Shown here piece after piece: positions 10,046 through 23,300 of a DNA stretch of 64,000 nt. The stretch spans positions 15,441,354-15,505,353 of the forward strand of contig NC_045142.1 in NCBI RefSeq assembly GCF_008831285.2, in the 5' to 3' direction. Both the position numbers and the translations under genes were made by a program. The DNA comes from Nymphaea colorata. Taxonomy: Eukaryota; Streptophyta; Magnoliopsida; Nymphaeales; Nymphaeaceae. The stretch's first letter is position 1. Each line of letters begins with the position of its first letter. Below the pieces are notes generated by a model, which had not been told where the DNA came from, did no database searches, and was given only the letters and a program-made list of their open reading frames with translations.

Positions 10046-13000
10046 ATGACGGCTCAAAACAATGCTGGAATGTCTTCAATACAATCGACTCTGTTCTTCC
10101 AGCACCAACAAGCCTGCAACGCTTCCTTGCTGTGAAGCTATCTATAGACAACTATTTGTTATGGGAATCTCAGTTCATTCCCCTTCTCAAAAGTTACGAA
10201 TTGATGAGATATGCTGATGGCACAAATATGTGTCCTGCAAAATTTATCCCTACTGAAAATGACAAGGAAGCAGCGATAAATCCTGCTTATATAGAATGGG
10301 AAAAGATGGATCAACTGCTACTTGGGTGGCCTATTTCTTCCCTCACAGACGTTGTACACAGTCAAATAGTAGGATTGAAGACGTCTCATGAAGTATGGAG
10401 TGCTTTGAGACGAATTTATGCAGCCCACTCTCACTCCCGGATACAACGTCTTCGCGCTCAACTTCAATCCATAAGAAAAGGTACAGATTCCATTGCCACT
10501 TATTTTCACAAAGTAAAAGGCATTGCACATCAGTTGGCATTGGCATCTAAACCAGTAGAGAACGATGATATGATATCTTACATTCTTGTTGGTATTCCTG
10601 CTCATGAGTATGGAGCTTTGAGGACCTCCCTGAACACACGAGTTGAGCAAATTGAACTCGAGGAACTCCTTAGTCTTCTCTTGATTCATGAAGCTCAATG
10701 TGAAGCAAATGAACCTGAAACTGATGCAGTTCATATTGCCAATATTGCATATGGCAATCAACAAGTACACAGAGGGTACTCAAGCAGGCCTTTCAATCGA
10801 TGAGGTCGTGGAAATAGAAATCTGAATTTTGGTTGAACTGGAGCAAGTCGCTCAGTAGATTGCCACGGGTGTGGAAATCCAGGTCATATGGTTACCAATT
10901 GTCGCACCATCTGTCAAGCATGCCGGCAACCAGGTCATAGTGCGCTGCGTTGCAAAGAATATCAGTTTCTCAAAGACAAGCTACCATAGGTCAATGCTGC
11001 TATAGCTGAATCCGAAGAGATAGATAGTGCATGGTATCCAGATTCAGGGGCAACTCATCATGTCACCGCTGATTTAAACAACTTGACAACAAATTTAGAC
11101 TACAAAGGCAAAGATCAACTCAAAATAGGTAATGGGACAGGTTTGTTCATATCGTCCATTGGAAATTCTTGCTTTAAGGTTGACAATACCAACTTTCGTA
11201 TGAATCGGATCTTACATGTGCCATCAATTTCGAAAAATTTACTTTCGGTCCAACAGTTTACTAAAGATAATGATGCAATATTTGAGTTTCACTATGAGAA
11301 ATGCTTTGTTAAGGATCACAAGTCTGGGCAAGTTCTTCTTCAAGGAAAAACTAAAGGTGGACTCTATCAGGTGGAGCTACAAAAGGCGTCATGCATACCC
11401 ACGACTCTTGTAGGAGAACGAACCACTATTGATGCTTGGCATCATCGGTTGGGACATCCCTACATGAAAGTAGTTAGTCATATTTTATCTAAGTTTGGTT
11501 TGCCTGTGTTTCGCCAAGATTCTAAAAAAGTTTGTGAAGCATGCCCGTTAGGAAAAAGTCATGTCCTACCTTTTCATTCATCTGAAAATACAATGGAAGC
11601 GCTGCTTAAATTGATTTTTTCGGATGTTTGGGGACCTGCTCCAGTTGCTTCTTTACGTGGTTATTGTTATTATGTTACTTTTGTGGATGCTTTTTCTTGC
11701 TACACTTGGATATTTGTTATTAGAAATAAATCAAATGTGTTGCCTGTTTTTCAAACGTTTCAGAAGCAAGTTGAAAACAAATTTGAGTGCAGCATTAAAT
11801 CTTTTCAAAGTGATTGAGGTGGGGAATATCGATCATTGCACTCTTATCTCAAACTTCAAGGCATTGAACATAGAATCTCTTGTCCTCACACTCATGAACA
11901 AAATGGAAGCGCTGAACGGAAACACAGACATATAGTGGAAACTGGGCTTACACTCATGGCTCATGCTGGTGTCCTGCAACAGTTTTGGGATTTTGCTTTC
12001 ACTACCGCAGTCTATCTAATTAATCGTATGTCTTCTCCTATAGTCAAAATGCAATCACCATATCGTGTTTGATTCGGATGACCATCTGATTACAAATTTA
12101 TGAAGGTTTTTGGTTGTGCCTACTTTCTGTGTTCAACCCTACAATGCTCACAAATTGCAGTTTCGCTTAGCCAAATGTGTTTTCTTGGGCTATAGCAGCG
12201 AACACAAAGGTTACCTGTGCTATGACAAACAAACTCAGAAACTCATGGTGAATCGCAATGTGATCTTGATGAAGAAGTTTTTCCTTTCAAAACTGCATTA
12301 GTCACCAAATCGTCGGACCTTCCTACAACCACTTTGCCAGTCCATATTCCTTTACCTTTATCTCCTTCCCCATCATCTCCCATTCTCCCCCAACCGACCC
12401 CCTTACCCCCACCACAACATCCATCTCCTCTTCCTCTTCCTAATTCGGCACCCACCAGTGACCTTCAACCTTCACCATCACCCGACCTAGTTACAACTAA
12501 CCTTCCCCATCCCATTCCATCGCAAACCCCTTCCATCCTTCGTTCTTACCATATGCTCACTAGGTCTCAAACTGGCTCTCTTAAACCTAAGGTGTATACC
12601 TCTTCCCTGCACCCCATTCCCCTTGCTCTTGAAGTACACCTTCATCAAGAAATCGAGCCCACTTGTTTCTCCCAGGTTCTGAAACATGCCCCTTGGCGAC
12701 AGGCTATGGATCAAGAGTTTCATGCTCTCATTCAAAATCAGACATGGACATTGGTTCCTCATTCCCAAGCAACTAATCTTGTTGATACCAAATGGATCTA
12801 CAAAATCAAATGCAAACCAGATGGTTCCATTGAGTGTCAGGCTCGTTTGGTTGCTCGAGGTTTCAGCCAGGAGGCTGGTCTTGACTATTTTGATACCTTC
12901 AGTCCGGTTCTCAAGCATACTTCCATTCGCCTTGTACTCACTATTACTCTCAGTCATCATTGGCCCATCAGGCAGGTGGACATCAACAATGCCTTTCTAC

Positions 13001-14187
13001 ACGGGGACTTGTCTGAAGCTGTGTACATGACCCAACCTACAGGCTATGTCGACCCTCAATTTCCTGATTATGTATGTCGACTTCGTAAGGCCATTTATGG
13101 TCTCAAGCAAGCTCCTAGGGTGTGGTTTAATCAACTGAATATGTTCCTTCAGCAGATTGGGTTCACTGGCTCCAAGATTGACACATCATTGTTTGTTTAC
13201 GATCGACAAGGTACTCTTATTTACCTTCTTGTTTATGTCGATCACATCACAGGTAGCTCCATCTCTCTGGTCAAAGGTCTTATCTCTAAGTTGGCTGCTT
13301 GCTTCCCTCTCAAAGATCTGGGTCCGTTGCACTATTTCTTGGGCATAGAAGTTCATCACATACCTGAGAGACTGTTTTTATCTCAACATAAGTATATGTT
13401 TGATCTTCTTATGCTTCATGACATGCTCGGAGCCAAGCCGGTATCCACTCCTATGGCGTCCAACACTCGTCTCTCAGCTCATGATGGAATACCTCTGTCT
13501 GATCCTACGCCTTATCGTCAAGCTGTTGGTGTGCTTCAATATCTTACTATTACTCGGCCTGAACTTTCTTATGTGGTGAATAAAGTTTGTCAATATATGC
13601 ATGCTCCTCGTGATACGCATTGCGCTGCGGTCAAACGCATACTTCACTATGTCAAACATACCGTTGGATATGGTCTTCTCCTTCCTCCGTCCACTCATCT
13701 TCACTTAATTGCCTACACTGATGCTGATTGGGCTGGAAATATTGATGATCACAAATCTACTGGGGGTTATGCAGTCTTTTTTGGTGACTCCCTTGTCTCT
13801 TGGTCTGCTCGGAAGCAAGCAACCATTGCTTGGTCCAGCAGTAAGGCTGAATATCGGGCGCTTGCCTCCACTGCCACAGAAGTTCTTTCCCTTATATAAA
13901 TTCTTCAGGAATTGAACATTTCTTCCCAGCCAGTACCCACTATCTTTGGTGACAATGTCAGTGCTATATATCAATCGGCAAATTCAGTCTTTCCTCGTGG
14001 CTCTAAGCATATCGAAATTGATGTTCATTTCATCCACGATCACATCACCAAGGGTCATTTGCAAGTTCACTATATTTCCAGTATGGACCAAATTGCCGAC
14101 CTGTTTACTAAGCCTCTCTCCACCGTCCGTTTTGAAGCACTTCGCAGCAAATTAAGCATTCGGTCTCCCATGCTTAATTTGAGGGGG
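10046..14187 (+). pseudogene. Copia gag-pol polyprotein pseudogene, element 2
   Basis: Gag starts at ATG 10046 (MTAQNNAG) and meets a stop at 10133. The gag core (UBN2-type) runs to about 10800. Two CX2CX4HX4C knuckles lie at 10861-10953. Protease YPDSGATHH is near 11040. The integrase HHCC site lies at 11440-11570, and its core reaches a stop where SDWGGE became SD-stop-GGE near 11815. Frameshifts occur near 12120 and 12280. A long open segment to 13899 covers RT and most of RNase H, but the RT motif reads YVDH, not YVDD. After a stop near 13897 the RNase H tail continues to the polypurine tract. Stops are mostly Trp to TGA and CGA or CAG to TGA or TAG. Confidence 0.93.
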
Positions 14188-14189
14188 GT

Positions 14190-14543
14190 TGTTAAGGATA
14201 TGCCTATCACACGAGAGGATCAAGAAGATGTGGATAGGTCTATCACTCGAGAAAATCAAGGAGATACAGATCAAGCCACTATCCAAGGAAGCAACTGTTG
14301 GATGAATCAACACAAGGGAAAATCAATCCCTACAAAATCTGCATATGTAAAGTTATCAGATAAAGATCTTGTAAACCATGAAATCTCTATAAATAGAACT
14401 TCTCAATCTTATGGTAATGGAGGAGAGATTGAGAGAGTATTGCCTTAGACCATGGATGTAGTCTCTACAAAGAGTCGAACCACGTTAAACATTTTTGCCT
14501 AAAATTTTCTTCTCCATACCTTGAGAATTTACAGTTTCTGTCA
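14190..14543 (+). repeat. 3' LTR of element 2
   Basis: 354 bp, begins TGTTAAGGATATG right after the polypurine tract and ends TTTCTGTCA, followed by the target duplication GTGAC. Confidence 0.95.
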
Positions 14544-14548
14544 GTGAC

Positions 14549-17091
14549 AGATTATGATTTTTCTTCTGTTTTTTCATATAGAGGTTGCAGTAAGAATGTT
14601 TCTGTCAAATTATGTCAAGAAAGTGGTCGTTGGTCTAATTTTTTTCAGCAAACATGAAACAACTTATGGAAGGAGAGACTTGTTCTCACATTGATTTTCT
14701 CTGTTATACCTACCATCACCAACTCAACAGTGTAAAGCTCAAAGGTAAATGCTCTTCAAGGTTCTCTGTGGAAATTGGGAGCCATCAAGTATCTATAAAT
14801 CACATGCAAGATACAATTCTTCTATATATAAATAATTTTTGCTAAGTGCCTTTAAATTTGGGAAACATACCTCCATGAAACTTGTTAACAAAAAATTGTC
14901 TATCTTCTTGTATGTTGCCCTAATGTTGATCTCATTTTATCATAATGTATGACAACTTTACAACTCTTTTTGCTTTCAATTGATTTGTTTGAGCATGTAG
15001 CAAATTATGTATAGTCCAGGTTGTAGAATTTAATGACATAGGTATATTGGAGCTCATATGATGTTTTTGCAAACCAAAACAATGGGAAATTAAAGTTTCG
15101 TAAATGTAAACCTAAATGTATGTTTAGTCTTTTTCACTGCATATATATGTTTCCTATAACACAAAATCTTCATCTTCTTTTATTATAGTAGTTTTTAATT
15201 TATTTGTCTGTCTCTGATACTATCTTTTTCTATTCAAAGTTTCCTTTTCGGTTTATCACATATGAACACCTGCTGCATGTTTGGAATTGCTGGTCTAATG
15301 GTTTTAGACTAGAATAGTTTCAGAATTTATGTTAGGTTCACTTTTCTATTGGTAGCTATCCTATATCCATCTTTAAACTTGTACATTGGTATCCATTTGA
15401 TTTAAGAGTTTGATTTAATAACTATTTTGATTCTTGTACCATTTGTTGGCTGTTCATCTGAAAATACTCGTGATTCAAAATCTAAAGATGATTTTGTTTA
15501 CCAGTTGTTATTACAGAAGCCAAAAACCAGAGCAGGTGTTTAGCATGTAAAAAGTCATAGAAAGTGTTGCTCTGTGCTTGCCATGCATATTGGAAGCTGA
15601 CAGAAAATTATAACTGTAGGTAGTGTAAAAGATTATCTTAGTGTTGCTGCCATTTGATTCTAGCAATAGATTCCAAATCCAAATACTATGTTGAATTATG
15701 CTTTTGCTGTGAGATCAGCCAATGTGCCATTTGCTAATTCTGAGATTTATTCCCTTTCCAGGTTACTTTGTTTATGTTTTGTTTAGAAATAGCAACTTCG
15801 GTGCTCATGTGCATTGGATGGGGAAGAATCCTATTTATTCATCATATGCAACATATATTGATTTTTCAATTTTCTTTTAAAAGTTATATTTAACTATGTG
15901 AAATATTTATTAATAGATGCGATAGTTTTTTCATTCAAGAATATAGACATGGCTACCTTGGATACTTTAGCTAGCACTTCAAAAAAAAAAAATCATATAA
16001 AAACTTATATTGGATAATGTTCATACTCCAACCAAAGGCAGAGTAATGTAGTTTTTCTCCTCATATCTCTCTCAGTAGTGAATAGTTGAATACTTCCATC
16101 TTATTTTGTGCTGGTTTTCCAACCAATAGAATGGAGCTTTGTTTTGCTTCCACAGTAAATGTCTAGTTTATGGTCCATAATATCAAATTAAAAGCAAGTT
16201 TCACGTTATTTTCTATTCAAAAATTGTGCAGGTAAATTGAAGAATATGTATGGTTGATCTATGGCATTAGATGGGGACCCAACGAAAAAATATTGAGCCT
16301 TAGTAATGTAAAAAAAAAGTATATATCCTATCATTAACAGGCACATTCGTAGTTTGTCATCAATCAAGCACAATTGCTTTTATTTTCCTTCTTATCCATC
16401 TTTATTAATTTCCGATGTTTAGTTGAAGCTTATCCGAAATTGGACTGCAAATATAATAGGGTCATGATTGATTCATAACTTAGTGGCCATTAATGGTTCT
16501 TATGCATCAAACATTTAGTAACCTCCACATGAAAAAATGAATCTGGTTCGTGGTTTTTGACTGTTATAATCCACAAAACATGTTATACTTTGAGCTACAA
16601 GTTCTCTGAAAGCCCACATTTATAAAAACTTGTGGTTTTTAGCAGGTTTGCTTAGATCTTTTTGCTGCAGTGGTGCTTGTTTTTGCAATGTGCTCAGAAT
16701 GCTATGTGACAATGTTTTGTTGACTGCCTTAGTAGTTTCTTATAAACACAATTAACATAAGTTGTCAAGTTCATTCATACATTTTTTGTGTAACTTCGGT
16801 TAGCTACATAGGAGATGAAGATGTTGAACTTCATTTTCCAACTCAAATGTGGCGATAAGTTCAGGTCCAGGTTCAAGAAATACTTCAACATATAGTTTGA
16901 CTGGTGAGCTTTATTTGTTGGACTAGGCTTCTCCAAGGCAGCAGTGGTGATAGCAACAACAAAAGAAGCTTGCTTTGAGCAATCGTTCATAATAGATATA
17001 TGCTTTTTGTTGTCTCTGTATCCATAATTACACTAGATTCAATTAAATTGGAGAGTTTCTCTACCTTTCTGAATTATTTGTGATGGAATAA

Positions 17092-17094
<3 letters not shown>
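14549..17094. other. AT-rich intergenic DNA
   Basis: 2.5 kb without a supportable gene. Open frames here are short and unrelated to known proteins. I saw no tRNA or strong repeat. Confidence 0.4.
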
Positions 17095-17131
<37 letters not shown>

Positions 17132-17153
17132 ATCTATATATATATATATATAA
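17095..17153. repeat. Microsatellite (CT)n then (TA)n
   Basis: A run of CT dinucleotides is followed, after a short interruption, by TA dinucleotides. Confidence 0.95.
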
Positions 17154-17164
17154 ATAACAAATAG

Positions 17165-17426
17165 TTACATTAGCAATGGCTTTATCCATGGTTAATGCAT
17201 AAGTAAACAACAATTGTAAGTAACGACCACAACTAAAATCATGACCAATGGTCCAAGTAAACCGTGGCTGATGGATGTAATGGCCATGGTCTAAACTATG
17301 ACAAAAGATCAATAACCACAAGGGCTATTACCAACCACTTTAGTTAATGGCCACAATAAAAACCATGGCTGAAAGTATGTTTAGCCATGGTTTTGACCAT
17401 GGCTAATAACCATTTTTGTTGTAGTG
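17165..17426. mobile_element. CACTA-type (En/Spm) transposon terminus
   Basis: The right edge reads TTTTTGTTGTAGTG, the reverse complement of CACTACAACAAAAA, a standard plant CACTA terminal inverted repeat. The 260 bp inside hold about eight variants of CCATGG / AACCATGGCT in both orientations, like CACTA subterminal repeats. The matching left terminus is not visible; it may have been lost at the microsatellite, so this is a fragment or an internally deleted copy. Confidence 0.6.
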
Positions 17427-18000
17427 ACATCATAGTTTTAGGATTTGATTTTCTTATGTTAGTAGCCTATGAAGTGTAAATGCTCTTGTACAAGTTTAAG
17501 AGTTTGTGCAATACCATTGAACTTTTGTAGAACTTTAAGTTCAGCAGTAGAAGTATTTCTTTTTTAATATTACAAGTCAATATTACAATTCTTGCAAACT
17601 CTTGATTCTACTTAATTTGCTACTTAAATTAATCAAATAGTTCTTCCCAGAGTTTGACCTAGACTCATTACTTACCAGTGTATGGTTCACAAGATATTAC
17701 ATTGAGATTTGATTTTATAATTGAAACAAGAATTGAAATTAAATTGCAATTTATACTTACACCCAAACTTGCACAAGTGAGTATAATGAAGATAATGATT
17801 ATCTATGCAACTAAAAGCATTGCTTATATTACATTGAAATTTGATTTTATATTGAAACAAGAATTGAAATTGAATTGCAAATTATACTTACACCCAAAAT
17901 TGAATGAGTATAATGAAGAGAATAATTATTTATGCAACTCAAAGCATTGCTTCCCATGAATATTTTGTGGTCAATGATGTTTCATGGAAATGCATAAACA

Positions 18001-19340
18001 ATGCACTTGAAAATTGTTGCAAGCCATGAGAGAGATGAAAGTGATAGATATACTATTTCCCATTGTTGGAATGATTCAAATGTTTGTGACGATAATGTTA
18101 TTCTGGCATATGGAATGCACTTCAAAAATGAGGACAACATGTATGAGTTTTACAATTATTATGCTCGAAATCATGGAATCAATGAAAGAAAGTTCGCTTT
18201 GGATAAAATGTGTATGACCTCGTTGTTAGAAGGCCATTTATTTGTTCTAAGCAAAGTTGGAAGAATGCAAATGGAAATGCAAAAATAATAGGTTTGATAC
18301 AAAATGCGATTGTCCAACAAAAATAATGTTAAGGATGCTTCCCAATGAAAAATATATTGTATATGCATTCCCATGTGATCATAACCGTCCCTTGGCACCT
18401 CTTTGCATGGCTCAACTTTTAAGATTGCATCATAAAATGACGTATTTGCACTTTGTAATAGGCAAACTAGCGGATAGTAATGGCATTCAGTGAAGCAGAA
18501 AATATAGTTATTTTGTTAGATGATGGTTGTGAAAATATAGCATATACACTTATGAATTTTAGAAACTACTTGAGGAAAAAGATGACAGAGGCCATGAAAA
18601 ATGAGGAAACAAGTGCCTTGGCCAATTACTTGCAGACAAAATCAAACTAGGACCCTAGGTTCTATAGTACAATGCAATTAGATGAGGAAGTATATGCCAC
18701 AATAACGTTTTTGAGTGGAATCAAGATCTAAAGTAGATTATAAATGCTTAAATGTTGTTCATGAAGTTGACACAATTGTTAAGATTAATACTTATCAGTG
18801 GCTTTTTGCTTACTTTTTAGGTGTAAATGATCACTCACATGGTTTCATTTTTTGTTGTGTGTTTTGCATGACAAGACCATGGTGGTTATTTAATGCCATT
18901 ACAAAAGCCCTGAGCGAGAAACACTCTAAAGTTGTACTTACATATGATGACAATGCACTAACTGCAATTTCTCAGTATCGCTAGATGCACATTATTGACT
19001 CGGTTTGTGACACATTTTTCAAAATGCAATAGAGAATATTGGCCACATATTGAATTTAAAGAATGACTTCAATAAAAGTTTTACAAAATGCATACTTAAG
19101 TGCAAAGATGCTGAAACTTTTCAATCCATATGAGAACAAGTGGTTCATGTGTGTAACCTTGAAAAAAGTATTTGCCTGTAATGGTTGCATAGAGATAGAG
19201 AAAAATGACCATTGACATAAAGCATGTTTTGTGTAGATATATTAAACATGCAAGGAGTTGAGAGCATACATAGTGCACTAAAAAGATGAGTATACTCTTG
19301 CTTAAAATCTTTTGTTTTGTGAAACAACATGAATTATTTG
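18001..19340 (+). pseudogene. FAR1/FHY3-like (MULE-derived) protein relic
   Basis: Discontinuous frames match the FAR1 family in order. The FAR1 DNA-binding segment reads AYGMHFKNEDNMYEFYNYYA (about 18110-18170). A Cys/His patch follows with CDCPTK and FPCDHNR (18300-18390). The MULE transposase core reads VDYKCLNVVHEVDT, then FLGVNDHSHGFIF and LTYDDNALTAI (18720-18970). A later segment ends in NAIENIGHILN and KNDFNKSFTK (19025-19090). Frameshifts and stops break it throughout. FAR1 proteins are domesticated Mutator transposases; this copy may be a dead FAR1-like gene or a dead MULE transposase. Confidence 0.75.
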
Positions 19341-19399
19341 CCGACGGTCCAGACAAAATGAGCTTAAAGAATAAGAAAAGATACAATTCTTGGCCTCAA

Positions 19400-20302
19400 A
19401 CGCTTTCCATTTTGACGAGCGGGCTGCAGTGTGGAGGGGCATTATTGAGGGGAAGATATAGCAAGTGAAAAGAGAAAGAAATGGATCTCTCTTTTCCCCT
19501 CCCATCGTGACTAACCCCATCCCTAGTGCTTCATAATCTTCTCTTGCTAGCATGTTATCAAGAACTCACAAACTGTTTGTGAGAGGAGGGCAGGGATGGT
19601 TAAACCATTCCCCTCTTTCTCCTTCTTGCCTTGACATGTCCCTGCTCCTTGGCAGCCGACGAGGGGTAGGGACAGTGGCAAAGCAAAAAAAAATTTGGCT
19701 AAGAGGCAGTAGCTAGCTTCTTGGGTAGTAGGATGAGTGTTTGTGGACACAACATACCTAGGTTCAACCACAATATGATATTTTACACACTAGTCACATA
19801 GTTGCTAAGGCCTCGTTTGATGCATTGATGCACAGCGATTTTACTATGCATCAAGGGAAATTTACCGTTTGGTACGGTTTATCAAACACAAGAAAAATTA
19901 GGAGGGTAATTATACCCTGCAAAAAAGTCAGACCTTAGAGGGTACCATGAACCTTTTTTTTCATGGTTTCTCCCTGCCATCAAATGCCATCAAACCAATC
20001 GTGGGACCAGGTGGGCTGTCTGGTGGCCACCGTGAACCCTGAAGTCATGGATCAGTTTCCTCATATGACTAGTATGGCATGGATCACTTTTCTCATGTGA
20101 CTAATATGGTGTGCATTTGAAACTCAAGCGTGACTGATTGGTTAACTGGAGGAGGTGACGTGAGGGGAAGTCCTTGCCCAGCGTTTGAGGCGGAAGGCTG
20201 AATATAGTTCAGTACGCTTACTGAAACCGTAGTCCTGTCTTCTTTCCATCCGCATGTGCGCTTCTTCGCTTCGTGCAACCGCGAGAGAGAGAGAGAGAGG
20301 AG
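19400..20302. other. Upstream region of the methyltransferase gene
   Basis: Intergenic DNA leading into the promoter. A possible small TIR element lies at about 19808-20002: GTTTGATGCATTGATG near its left end answers GTTTGATGGCATTTGATGG on the opposite strand at its right end. The last 20 bp before the ATG are a GA repeat typical of plant 5' leaders. No clear TATA box was found. Confidence 0.4.
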
Positions 20303-23300
20303 ATGACGTTCGGTGGGACGCAGGCCTACGGTGAGCCATCGTATTGGGACAAGCGGTACTCGCAGGACCCAGGGCCCTTCGACTGGTACCAGAAGTACGC
20401 CACCCTTGCCCCCTTGTTCAACCTCTACATCCATCGTTCTCACCGCATCCTCATCGTCGGATGCGGCAATGCAGGTGACAATACAATGGCCTCCTTGAAT
20501 TCCCTGTGTCTCCTTCCTCTTCACCGATCCTCTTCCTCTTCTTATCCGGATGGTTAATTTCATTCTTCATCCCCGAAACTTGTAACGACGACTCTGTCTG
20601 CCGAGGGGCTTTCCTGTAGCCAAAGAGCTTTACGGTTTTATTTGTACAATTTTGATGGGAAGTTTATTGATTCTCGCTGAAATGGTATATCATCATGATA
20701 TATATTGATTCTGTCGCTTAGGCATGCCCGGATCATGCAAAATTTTCGTGTGACATGCTCTCCCTTTAGGGGGATGTGATTCCTATTCCGTTTTTTAGTG
20801 CTCCCGATGCACGCTGTTATCGCTGGAATATTCGCAAAAGTGCTCTGTAAACTTTAGTCCACTTCCCGGCACTACATGCTTTGGGGGACGAGTAGATAGT
20901 GCATCCGTAAAGCACCAGATATTCTACAGCTTAGATTACGGTTTTGTAAAACTTATACTCTGATGGTTAGATGCCACTCCATCGCTCTTCCAGGTGATTT
21001 TTTTTTTTTTTTCATGTGAGCGTCAATCATCTGGGAGACTGGAGAATTCTTTGAAGGTAAAACGGAAATTATGTTCTATGTTTTCAGCAAAACTGGGTGA
21101 AATTTTCGTCACATCCTCCCTCGCATTTCCCATCCTGTAAATCCCTCGGGCTTTTTGAGCTTCTTGTACGTACGCACTGAAGATCTTTTGTTACAGCCTC
21201 TTATTTATGTTTCAAGACCTTTTCAGAGCCACGATTACCTGACTGATATTTGAGTTAACCTGGTATGAAGGATTCAGTTCCTGTGCGTTACTCTTTAATG
21301 GACTAAAAATTTGCAGCGATTGGAGAGGGGATGCTTGATGACAATTATGAGGACATCGTCAATATTGATATATCGGCTGTAGTGATTGATGCCATGCAAA
21401 AGAAATACAGTAATCGTCCACAGCTGAAATGTATCCTTCTTGCAATTCTAACATGATTGTGAATCTACTTTATTTTTCTCCACATGTTTACTGTTTGGAG
21501 GTAATGACCTGAATAAAAGCATTTAGATATTTGGATGGATGTGCGGGATATGCAGAGATTTGAGAGTGATTCATTTGATGTTGTGATTGATAAAGGTAGG
21601 GTCCATTAAATTTCCACTTCATGGTCTGTAGTTGGGCACATGGATGCATGTGTTTGGTATTTCTTTGTTTATGCCGTGGTTTTCATCCTCTTCTTAATTT
21701 TGGTTGTTCATGAGAGGCTGGCTTCTTCAGGGACTCTCGATTCTCTTATGGTAAGCACCACAAGGCTGTGAGTTATTGTTTGAAATGTCAATACAGGACG
21801 TGCTAAATGATTGCCAACCTTGGTATGCAGTGTGGGCAAAATTCACAATCGAATGCAGGGAAGATGCTAGACGAGATATGGAGGTAATTTCAGAATCTGA
21901 GATTCAGCATCTGTATGAAAAATTTCAAGTTTCTGGTAAATTTCTCTTCCTTAATTTGTGTATGATCTACTGAAACAGTTAGTGATTGAATCAGGGTCCT
22001 GAAGGATAGAGGTGTATATATACTGGTAAGTTCCTTTTTCTGAAAAATATATTGTGTATTCAACTTTTTGGGGCATAAACTGTGATCTCATTTCTGGGTA
22101 ACATGTACTTGAGAATAAATAGGTTATTCATGTTTTGATGCAGATCACCTATGGAGCTCCATTATATAGGTTATCCCTTCTGCGCGAGCCATGCTTTTGG
22201 TCAATAAACCTTCATGTGATAGGTTAGGAAAGATTAAGAGCTTTTATACTTTCATTCATTCTTCTGTTTTCTTCACATTCTTCTATGGATTAACTATGAC
22301 TACAGTCAAAGCATATTGCTTTCTTCTAGCTTGATCAATCAGTTTGATATACTAAAAAGGTAAATTTCTCAAAATTCCAAACACCACACTTGTTCTATTT
22401 ATTTTGGAAGAAAGCACTGAACCTTCATCTACAATAGGCAACACTGAAGCAGACAACTGATGTAGACAGGCAGTTTCTTGTGACTTTCAAATACGAGCTC
22501 AAAACCAAGGGATGTAGAATTAGTCGCTACTGGTTCTGCCTAGTTGTTAAGTATGAGATTATAGTCCAGTAATAAGGTTTATATTGATGGGCAACTTTTT
22601 ATAAATTTCAAGTGTCGATAGAAAACCAAAAGAGATACAAATTTTCCATCATAGTTTTTGCTTTAGTGAATGTGAATTATGAGTCATATCTTGTTAATAA
22701 AAACCAAAAAGAACACCTATGAGTCATATCTCCTTAATAAAAATGCCCATGAAAGTGATAGGGGATTAAATTGAGGCAAACTTAGGTTGAAACCCACTAA
22801 GCAATCCAAGATATAATCTTGAAAGTTTTCTTTCCCAATTTTAAATCATAATCTTCTAAAGCTTTTCCTCTTTCATTTCCTTTGAAAGCTTTCTCAATAC
22901 CATTACCATCTTCAACAAACATAAAAATAGGCTGAGTAGTGGTGCTTATGCATCCCTATAATCCTTAACCTTGATGTGGGTTTTCAACTGTCCTGCCTAT
23001 GTAGTCTAGTTGGTTCTATCTTGCTTGCATGTTATGCCAAAAATGAAGTTGTTTGCATATCAGCCACTTGAGAGAGTTCTCTTTTTTGAAACCCTTGAAG
23101 GATTGGAGGTGAACTTGATATTCCCCTATTTAGCAAAAAACATGAATTTTGAGGAAGAAACTAAGAATTCCTCCAAGAGATTGAAGATCTAATGCTATGT
23201 AAAATATCCATCAACCACACAACATCAAGTCATAAGAGACTTGATAGACAGCACAAGAGAGATCTCTCCATGTTTATGTCAATGAGTATGGGTGCAGTGC

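Larger units (their letters stand above)
9254..14543 (+). mobile_element. Ty1/copia LTR retrotransposon 2, full length
   Basis: A complete 5290-bp element with two 354-bp LTRs (9254-9607 and 14190-14543), both TG...CA. It is flanked by the perfect 5-bp target duplication GTGAC at 9249-9253 and 14544-14548. A primer site directly follows the 5' LTR, and the polypurine tract GAGGGGGGT (14181-14189) directly precedes the 3' LTR. Domain order is gag with two zinc knuckles, protease, integrase, RT, RNase H. About 12 substitutions separate the LTRs by eye (roughly 3.4%), so the insertion is moderately old. It is not autonomous: several stops, two frameshifts, and a mutated RT active site. Confidence 0.96.

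Noticed and set aside
12334-12960. Pro-rich frame at 12334 as a separate gene, and its opposite-strand frames
   Set aside because: The Pro/Ser-rich stretch is the normal integrase-RT linker of copia pol; the minus-strand frames are shadows.
19302-19771. Minus-strand frames of 74-96 residues
   Set aside because: No similarity and no exon signals. They lie between the FAR1 relic and the promoter of the methyltransferase gene.
20093-20563. 156-residue minus-strand frame over the first methyltransferase exon
   Set aside because: It is antisense to a well-supported exon with a SAM motif and uses the GC-rich composition of that exon.
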